Shown here in pieces: positions 44,520 through 55,688 of a stretch of DNA of 55,688 nt. The notes beneath the pieces were generated by a model that was not told the origin of the DNA, did no database searches, and worked only from the letters and a program-made list of their open reading frames with translations. A program made the position numbers and the translations under genes. Numbering within the stretch: the stretch's first letter is position 1; every line of letters begins with the position of its first letter. This DNA comes from Ruania albidiflava DSM 18029 (GTDB taxonomy: Bacteria > Actinomycetota > Actinomycetes > Actinomycetales > Beutenbergiaceae), in the NCBI RefSeq assembly GCF_000421225.1, contig NZ_ATWL01000021.1:1-55688 (forward strand), written 5' to 3'.

Positions 44520-45700
44520 GCACGGACAACCCGCAGCAGGGTGTCACCGCCCCGAAGGGCTTTCGCGCCACCGGTGTCACCGCCGGACTGAAAGCCTCCG
44601 GCTCACCTGATCTGGCGCTGGTGGTCAACGACGGCCCGGACCAGGTCGGTGCTGCCGTATTCACCAGCAACCGCGTGGTCGGCGCCCCGGTGACCTGGTC
44701 CCGGCAGGTGGTCAGCGACAACGTCGTGCACGCGGTGGTGCTCAACTCCGGCGGAGCGAACGTGGCCACCGGGCCGCAAGGCTTCGCCCACGTGCACGCC
44801 ACCGCCGAGAAGGCAGCCGACCTGCTGCAGGCCTCCGCCGCCGACGTGGTGGTCTGCTCCACCGGACTGATCGGTGTCCCGCTCGCTGCGGACACCCTGC
44901 TCACCGGTCTGGACCACGCAGCTGCGACCCTGTCGACCGATGGCGGCCCGGCCGCCGCGACCGCGATCATGACGACCGACACCGTCGCCAAGCAGGTCCA
45001 CGTGCAGGGCAGCGGCTGGTCGATCGGCGGGATGGCCAAGGGCGCCGGGATGCTCGCCCCGTCGCTGGCCACCATGCTGGTGGTGCTCACCACCGACGCC
45101 CGCATCGACGCCGCCACCGCCGATGCCGCTCTCCGCGAGGCCACCAGCACCACCTTCGACCGGATCGACTCCGACGGCTGCATGTCCACCTCGGACACGG
45201 TCCTGCTCATGGCCTCCGGTGCCAGCGGCACCACCGCCGAGGCGGCCGAGTTTACCCAGGCACTCCGCTCCGCCTGCGCCCAGCTCGCCCGCGCCCTGGT
45301 TGCCGACGCCGAGGGCGCCAGCCACGACATCGCGGTGCGCGTGGTCGGTGCCAGCGACGAGGCCGCCGCCGTGGCCGTGGGTCGGGCGGTGGCACGCTCG
45401 AACCTGGTCAAGGCGGCCATGTTCGGCAACGACCCGAACTGGGGCCGCATCATCGCCCAGGTGGGCACCGTGCCGGAGGAGGTCGCCCCGTTCGACCCTG
45501 CTGAGCTGGACGTGACCATCAACGGGCTGCTCATCTGCAAGGGTGGCGGCGCCCACGAGGACCCCACGCAGCTCGACCTGGCAGCAAGCCGCGAGGTGCA
45601 CGTGGTCATCGACCTGCACGCCGGCGACGCGGAGGCCACGATCTGGACCAACGACCTCACCCACGACTACGTCCACGAGAACAGCGCCTACTCCACATGA
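44516..45700 (+). CDS. argJ: Ornithine acetyltransferase / N-acetylglutamate synthase
   Basis: It transfers acetyl from N-acetylornithine to glutamate, closing the acetyl cycle; some members also use acetyl-CoA. The 394-residue precursor has the autocleavage motif [14 protein letters not shown], with the nucleophilic Thr of ATML starting the beta chain, plus STGLIGVPL and [13 protein letters not shown] 44516 overlaps the argC stop; the frame upstream to 44264 is shadow. No argA is seen, which fits the recycling pathway. Its stop overlaps argB. Confidence 0.96.
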   Translation: MSTDNPQQGVTAPKGFRATGVTAGLKASGSPDLALVVNDGPDQVGAAVFTSNRVVGAPVTWSRQVVSDNVVHAVVLNSGGANVATGPQGFAHVHATAEKAADLLQASAADVVVCSTGLIGVPLAADTLLTGLDHAAATLSTDGGPAAATAIMTTDTVAKQVHVQGSGWSIGGMAKGAGMLAPSLATMLVVLTTDARIDAATADAALREATSTTFDRIDSDGCMSTSDTVLLMASGASGTTAEAAEFTQALRSACAQLARALVADAEGASHDIAVRVVGASDEAAAVAVGRAVARSNLVKAAMFGNDPNWGRIIAQVGTVPEEVAPFDPAELDVTINGLLICKGGGAHEDPTQLDLAASREVHVVIDLHAGDAEATIWTNDLTHDYVHENSAYST

Positions 45701-46661
45701 GCACCCCGCACGTCCAGAACGACGCCCTCACCCCGGACGAGAAGGCTGAGGTGCTGATCGAGGCCCTGCCCTGGCTGGAGTCCTTCGCCGGCGCCATCGT
45801 GGTGATCAAGTTCGGCGGCAACGCGATGGTCGACAGCGCGCTCGAGCGTGCCTTCGCCGACGACATCCGGTTCTTCCGCTACGCCGGCCTCAAACCGGTG
45901 GTGGTGCACGGCGGCGGCCCGCAGATCTCCGCGATGCTCGACCGCCTCGGCCTGGTCACCGAGTTCCGCGGCGGGCTGCGCGTGACCACCCCCGAGGTGA
46001 TGGACGTGGTCCGGATGGTGCTCACCGGCAAGGTACAGCGCGACCTGGTCAGCCACCTGAACGAACGGGCACCGCTGGCCGTCGGCATCTCCGGCGAGGA
46101 CGGTGGCCTGTTCTCCGCGCGCAAGCGGCAGGCCGTGATCGATGGCGAGCAGGTGGACGTCGGTCTGGTCGGTGACGTGATCGGGGTCAACCCGCGCGCT
46201 GTGAACGACCTGCTCGCTGCCGGCCGCATCCCGGTGATCTCCACCATCGCCCCGGACGTCGACCACCCGGGAGATGTGCTCAACGTGAACGCCGACACCG
46301 CCGCCGCTGCGCTCGCGACCGCACTCGGCGCGCAGAAGCTCGTGGTGCTCACCGACGTGGAGGGACTGTACGCCGACTGGCCGGATCCGGGCTCGTTGAT
46401 CCGGCAGATCGACGCCGCCCACCTGACCGAGATCCTGCCCACCCTGGCCTCGGGCATGGTGCCGAAGATGGAGGCCTGCCTGCGCGCCGTCACCGGCGGG
46501 GTGCCGCAGGCGCACGTGATCGACGGCCGGCTGCCGCACTCCCTGCTGCTGGAGATCTTCACCGAGGAAGGCGTGGGCACCATGGTGCTTCCCACCGACG
46601 ACGGCGTACCCGCCCCTCCCAGTCCCGTACCTGACGTAGCACCCACCGGAAGGAGTCATCA

Positions 46662-46665
<4 letters not shown>
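45697..46665 (+). CDS. argB: Acetylglutamate kinase
   Basis: It phosphorylates N-acetylglutamate and is the usual arginine-feedback target. The 322-residue protein has [13 protein letters not shown] (nucleotide site), [14 protein letters not shown] (substrate site), RGGLRVTT and [11 protein letters not shown]. The N-terminal helix ([22 protein letters not shown]) is the kind that supports hexamer formation and arginine inhibition. A proline-rich tail of about 20 residues ends the protein. ATG overlaps argJ and its stop overlaps argD. Confidence 0.96.
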
Positions 46666-52847
<6,182 letters not shown>

Positions 52848-52851
<4 letters not shown>

Positions 52852-53489
52852 CCGCCGTGCTCGACCTGTCCCGCCCTGCGACCGAGATCGCGCCGCTGCT
52901 GCTGGGTGCTGTGCTCACCTGCGGCCAGGGGGAAGACGCAGTGAGCGTGCGGCTGACCGAGGTGGAGGCGTACATGGGCACCGCTGACCCCGGCTCGCAC
53001 GCCTACCGGGGCCGCAGCGAGCGGACCGCGACCATGTTCGGACCGCCCGGGCACCTGTACGTCTACCGGCACCTGGGTCTGCACCACTGCATGAACCTGG
53101 TCTGCTCCCCGGACGGCGAGGCCTCGGCGGTGCTGCTGCGAGCCGGAGAGGTCGTCGCTGGCGCCCCCACCGCGTGGCGCCGGCGGCAGGAGGCCGGCGT
53201 GTGCCGCACGGAGAGGGATCTTGCCCGAGGACCGGGGCGGCTCACTGTGGCGCTCGGCCTGACCCGTGCCGATGACGGCGTTGCGGTGGGGCTGGCTGGT
53301 CCGGCACCGGGCCGCAGGCTGCTGCTGGCGGACACGGGACAGGTCGCAGCCGAGGAGATCAGCTCCGGTCCGCGGGTGGGGGTCAACGGCCCCGGCGGCG
53401 AGGAGCAGTTCTCTTGGCGGTACTGGATCACCGGGAGCGAGCACGTGACCGCCTACCGGCCCGGTCAGGTGCGCGGGCGACGCCGGTAG
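52848..53489 (+). CDS. DNA-3-methyladenine glycosylase (AAG/MPG family)
   Basis: It excises alkylated purines, starting base excision repair. The 213-residue protein has the AAG features VRLTEVEAYMGTADPGSHAYRGRSERTATMFGPPGHLYVYRHLGLHHCMN (positions 52941-53096), which includes the catalytic Glu and the intercalating Tyr region. ARGPGRLTVALGL and the C-terminal FSWRYWITGSEHVTAYR follow. ATG 52848 overlaps the kinase-like gene; a long frame from 51783 is shadow of argH. It ends the overlapping chain. Confidence 0.93.
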
Positions 53490-53558
53490 GGTTGTCCCGG
53501 CGTCGCGGACCACCACGCGCCCCGGCGTCCGGACGCGCGGCAGACGAGGAAGGTAGAT

Positions 53559-54824
53559 GTGAACGAGATTCTCGACGAGCTCCGCTGGCGTGGACTGATC
53601 GCTCAGTCCACCGACCTGGCGGCCCTTCAGGAGGCACTCTCGAGCGGACCGGTCACCTATTACTGCGGCTTCGACCCCACCGCACCGAGCCTGCACCACG
53701 GCCACCTGGTACAGCTGGTGCTGCTGCGCCACCTACAGCAGGCCGGGCACAAGGCGATCGCTCTCGTCGGTGGCGCCACCGGGCTGATCGGTGACCCGCG
53801 GATGTCCGGGGAACGGACCATGAACACCAAGGAGGTGGTGGCCGAGTGGACCGAGCGGCTCAAGGCCCAGGTCTCCCGCTTCCTCGACTTCGACGGTGAC
53901 AACCCTGCTCTGCTGGTGAACAACCTGGACTGGACCGAAGGACTGTCCGCCATCGACTTCCTCCGGGAGATCGGCAAGCACTACCGGCTGGGCACGATGC
54001 TCGCCAAGGACACTGTGGCCCGGAGGCTGGCCAGCGACGAAGGCATCAGCTTCACCGAGTTCAGCTACCAGATCCTGCAGGGTATGGACTACCTGGAGCT
54101 GTTCCGCCGGCACGGCTGCACCCTGCAGACCGGAGGCAACGACCAGTGGGGCAACCTGCTCTCCGGTGTCGACCTGATCCACCGGGTTGAGGGGGAGAGC
54201 GTGCACGTGCTCACCACCCCGCTGATCACCAAGGCCGACGGCACGAAGTTCGGCAAGACCGAGGGCGGCGCTGTGTGGCTCGCGCCGGACATGATGAGCC
54301 CGTACGCCTTCTACCAGTTCTGGTTGAACGCCGCGGACGCGGACGTGGTCAGCTGGCTGAAGACGTTCACGTTCCTGGACCGCTCGACGATCGACGACCT
54401 GGCCGAGCAGGTGCAGACCGCACCTCAGGCGCGGGCCGCGCAACGCACCCTCGCCCGCGAGGTGACCACCCTGGTGCACGGTGCCGACGCTACCGAGCGG
54501 GTCGAGGCCGCCTCGGCCGCGCTGTTCGGCAGCGGCGACCTGCACGACCTGGACGCCGACACGCTCAGCGACGCGGTCGCCGAGCTGCCGCGCGGCACGA
54601 TCGTCCCCGGCGAGTCCACTGTGATCGACGCACTGGTGGCCACAGGGCTGGAGAAGGGACGCAAGGCTGCCCGCCGAGTCATCGACTCCGGTGGTGCCTC
54701 GGTGAACAACGTCAAGGTGACTGATGGTGACGCCGTGATCGCTGCCGAGGACCTGCTCCCCGGTGGGGTCGCCCTGGTCCGCCGGGGCCGCAAGACTCTG
54801 GCCGTGGTCACCGTCGACAGCTGA
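53559..54824 (+). CDS. tyrS: Tyrosyl-tRNA synthetase
   Basis: It charges tRNA-Tyr. The 421-residue class I enzyme has YYCGFDPTAPSLHHGHLVQ (HIGH motif as HHGH), QILQGMDYLELFRRHGCTLQTGGNDQWGN (tyrosine site), KADGTKFGKTEGG (KMSKS motif as KFGKT), and a C-terminal S4 RNA-binding domain (about 355-421; KGRKAARRVIDSGGASVNN). GTG 53559 is used with GAGGAAGG upstream; an ATG one frame off reads directly into TGA. No T-box leader is seen in the 69-bp gap before it. Confidence 0.96.
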   Translation: MNEILDELRWRGLIAQSTDLAALQEALSSGPVTYYCGFDPTAPSLHHGHLVQLVLLRHLQQAGHKAIALVGGATGLIGDPRMSGERTMNTKEVVAEWTERLKAQVSRFLDFDGDNPALLVNNLDWTEGLSAIDFLREIGKHYRLGTMLAKDTVARRLASDEGISFTEFSYQILQGMDYLELFRRHGCTLQTGGNDQWGNLLSGVDLIHRVEGESVHVLTTPLITKADGTKFGKTEGGAVWLAPDMMSPYAFYQFWLNAADADVVSWLKTFTFLDRSTIDDLAEQVQTAPQARAAQRTLAREVTTLVHGADATERVEAASAALFGSGDLHDLDADTLSDAVAELPRGTIVPGESTVIDALVATGLEKGRKAARRVIDSGGASVNNVKVTDGDAVIAAEDLLPGGVALVRRGRKTLAVVTVDS

Positions 54825-55022
54825 CCGGCGCCCCGCGCTCCCGCGCCAGCGGACCAGCTGCCTCGAGTCGGCGGACCTGGCGGCGGCCAGTGAGTCACAC
54901 CACATCAGCGCGGGCCGCTTCGCCCCAGCTGGACCCACGGCACCCCGCAGAACGGGCATAACCGCAGGTCAGAGGCGTTCACCAGGCTCCATCGCGTACG
55001 GACCACAGTGCGCGGGACCAAC
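54825..55022. other. Intergenic region after tyrS
   Basis: No convincing gene, tRNA, terminator or repeat is seen here. Composition is GC-rich, like that of the neighbouring coding DNA. The rrn promoters begin at its right edge. Confidence 0.6.
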
Positions 55023-55051
55023 TTGACGCTGCGTGCGGCGACCCGTAATGT
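55023..55051 (+). promoter_or_regulatory. rrn promoter 1
   Basis: TTGACG (55023-55028), 17 bp, TAATGT (55046-55051). It would drive the 16S gene with a leader of about 410 nt. This is the better of the two clear candidates by spacing and hexamer match. Confidence 0.65.
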
Positions 55052-55211
55052 TCATATCCGTTGCCCCGCGAGGGAGGAACGGACACCGATCCGGTGGCCA
55101 GATCCCCGCAGGACACAGGGTCTGCGACCAGGTAAGATGGTGCGCAGATCCCACCCACGATCACCGCGAACAGCTGCGATCGACGAGGTCGGCCGGAAGG
55201 TCGGAACTGCG

Positions 55212-55241
55212 TTGACCGAGGGCAGAGCGGTGGGGTAGGGT
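55212..55241 (+). promoter_or_regulatory. rrn promoter 2
   Basis: TTGACC (55212-55217), 18 bp, TAGGGT (55236-55241). It lies about 230 bp before mature 16S. A third possible -10, TAAGAT (55133-55138), has no good -35. Several promoters in series are usual for rrn operons. Confidence 0.65.
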
Positions 55242-55469
55242 AGAACGGTTGCCCCGGCTGGGCCTAGGTCGTGAGATCTGGTCTGACGGTGTGCGTTCGT
55301 TGTTTGAGAACTCAACAGTGTGTTTGTAGTGATTGATGCCAGTTTTTTTTGGTTGGATGGCTGCTCTCATGGGGTTTTGTGCTTTGTGGGGGTGGTTGTT
55401 TGGTCAGGATTTTTTCGTATGATTTGTTGATGCTGTGGCCTGTTTGTGGGTTGTGGTGTTGATAGGTTT
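55242..55469 (+). promoter_or_regulatory. rRNA leader with boxA-like antitermination site
   Basis: TGTTTGAGAACTCAA (55301-55315) matches the conserved boxA-type element of actinobacterial rrn leaders. From about 55320 the leader is T- and G-rich with T runs, unlike the rest of the window, as typical for processed precursor RNA. It should hold the 5' half of the RNase III stem, which cannot be checked because the 3' half is outside the window. Confidence 0.7.
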
Positions 55470-55688
55470 TGTATGGAGAGTTTGATCCTGGCTCAGGACG
55501 AACGCTGGCGGCGTGCTTAACACATGCAAGTCGAACGATGAACCGACAGCTTGCTGTTGGGGATTAGTGGCGAACGGGTGAGTAACACGTGAGTAACCTG
55601 CCCTCCTCTTCGGGATAAGCGCTGGAAACGGTGTCTAATACTGGATATTCAGGCCTTGCCGCATGGTGGGGTTTGGAAAGTTTTTTCG
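55470..55688 (+). rRNA. 16S ribosomal RNA, 5' part (cut by window edge)
   Basis: AGAGTTTGATCCTGGCTCAG begins at 55477, which corresponds to E. coli position 8, so the mature end is near 55470. The following ACGAACGCTGGCGGCGTGC, CACATGCAAGTCGAACG and GTGAGTAACACGTGAGTAACC blocks are universal V1-V2 flanks. The sequence is actinobacterial and closest in style to Micrococcales. Only about 219 nt are inside the window. Confidence 0.98.

Noticed and set aside
53490-53558. Possible T-box or riboswitch before tyrS
   Set aside because: The gap is only 69 bp and shows no specifier loop, antiterminator or terminator.

Overview
The window is high-GC DNA from an actinobacterium. The evidence is the codon use, the many leaderless or GTG starts, a mycothiol-type maleylpyruvate isomerase family protein, and the 5' end of a 16S rRNA gene with an actinobacterial-type leader. 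The 16S start and gene repertoire suggest Micrococcales, perhaps near Ruaniaceae, Beutenbergiaceae or Bogoriellaceae; this placement is an inference. Everything except the IS scar at the left edge looks chromosomal and metabolic.

Region 1 (1-14433) is a purine/ureide catabolic island directly behind the C-terminal end of an IS5-family transposase. It carries urate oxidation (uraD, uraH, uricase), an NCS2 permease and an IclR regulator on the opposite strand. An ACT-domain malic enzyme and a DUF6986-type HpcH/CitE-like aldolase follow. The last block is the glyoxylate-to-glycerate route (hydroxypyruvate isomerase, tartronate semialdehyde reductase, glyoxylate carboligase, glycerate kinase), then allantoinase and (S)-ureidoglycine aminohydrolase. 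The flow is urate to allantoin to allantoate and glyoxylate, then to glycerate and pyruvate. Allantoate amidohydrolase and a ureidoglycolate-processing enzyme are not in the window. Three promoter regions share a TTTC-N8-GAAA-like inverted repeat, and two of them also share near-identical promoters. This suggests one regulon, probably under the local IclR protein.

Region 2 (14434-20068) holds an alpha/beta hydrolase, a small membrane protein behind tandem DosR-like boxes, and small enzymes. It also has an intact ilvD, and about 850 bp before it a 101-codon in-frame remnant of a different ilvD lineage.

Region 3 (20069-32544) is branched-chain amino acid synthesis: ilvB-ilvN-ilvC behind a leader-peptide attenuator, leuB, two tandem ilvE genes, and cimA (citramalate route to isoleucine) behind its own Ile-Ile leader peptide and terminator. 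Two small hypothetical genes and a stand-alone family A DNA polymerase lie among them.

Region 4 (32545-43331) carries a lipoprotein, a lipoate ligase with its accessory domain first, thioredoxin, a complete oligopeptide-type ABC transporter coupled to a DUF1684 gene, and a YggS / pentapeptide-repeat / peptide deformylase group.

Region 5 (43440-53489) is a ten-gene chain argC-J-B-D-F-R-G-H, a uridine-kinase-like gene and DNA-3-methyladenine glycosylase. Every junction is a 1- or 4-nt stop/start overlap, and an ARG-box-like palindrome overlaps the promoter. tyrS follows, then the rrn promoter region and the first roughly 220 nt of 16S rRNA.
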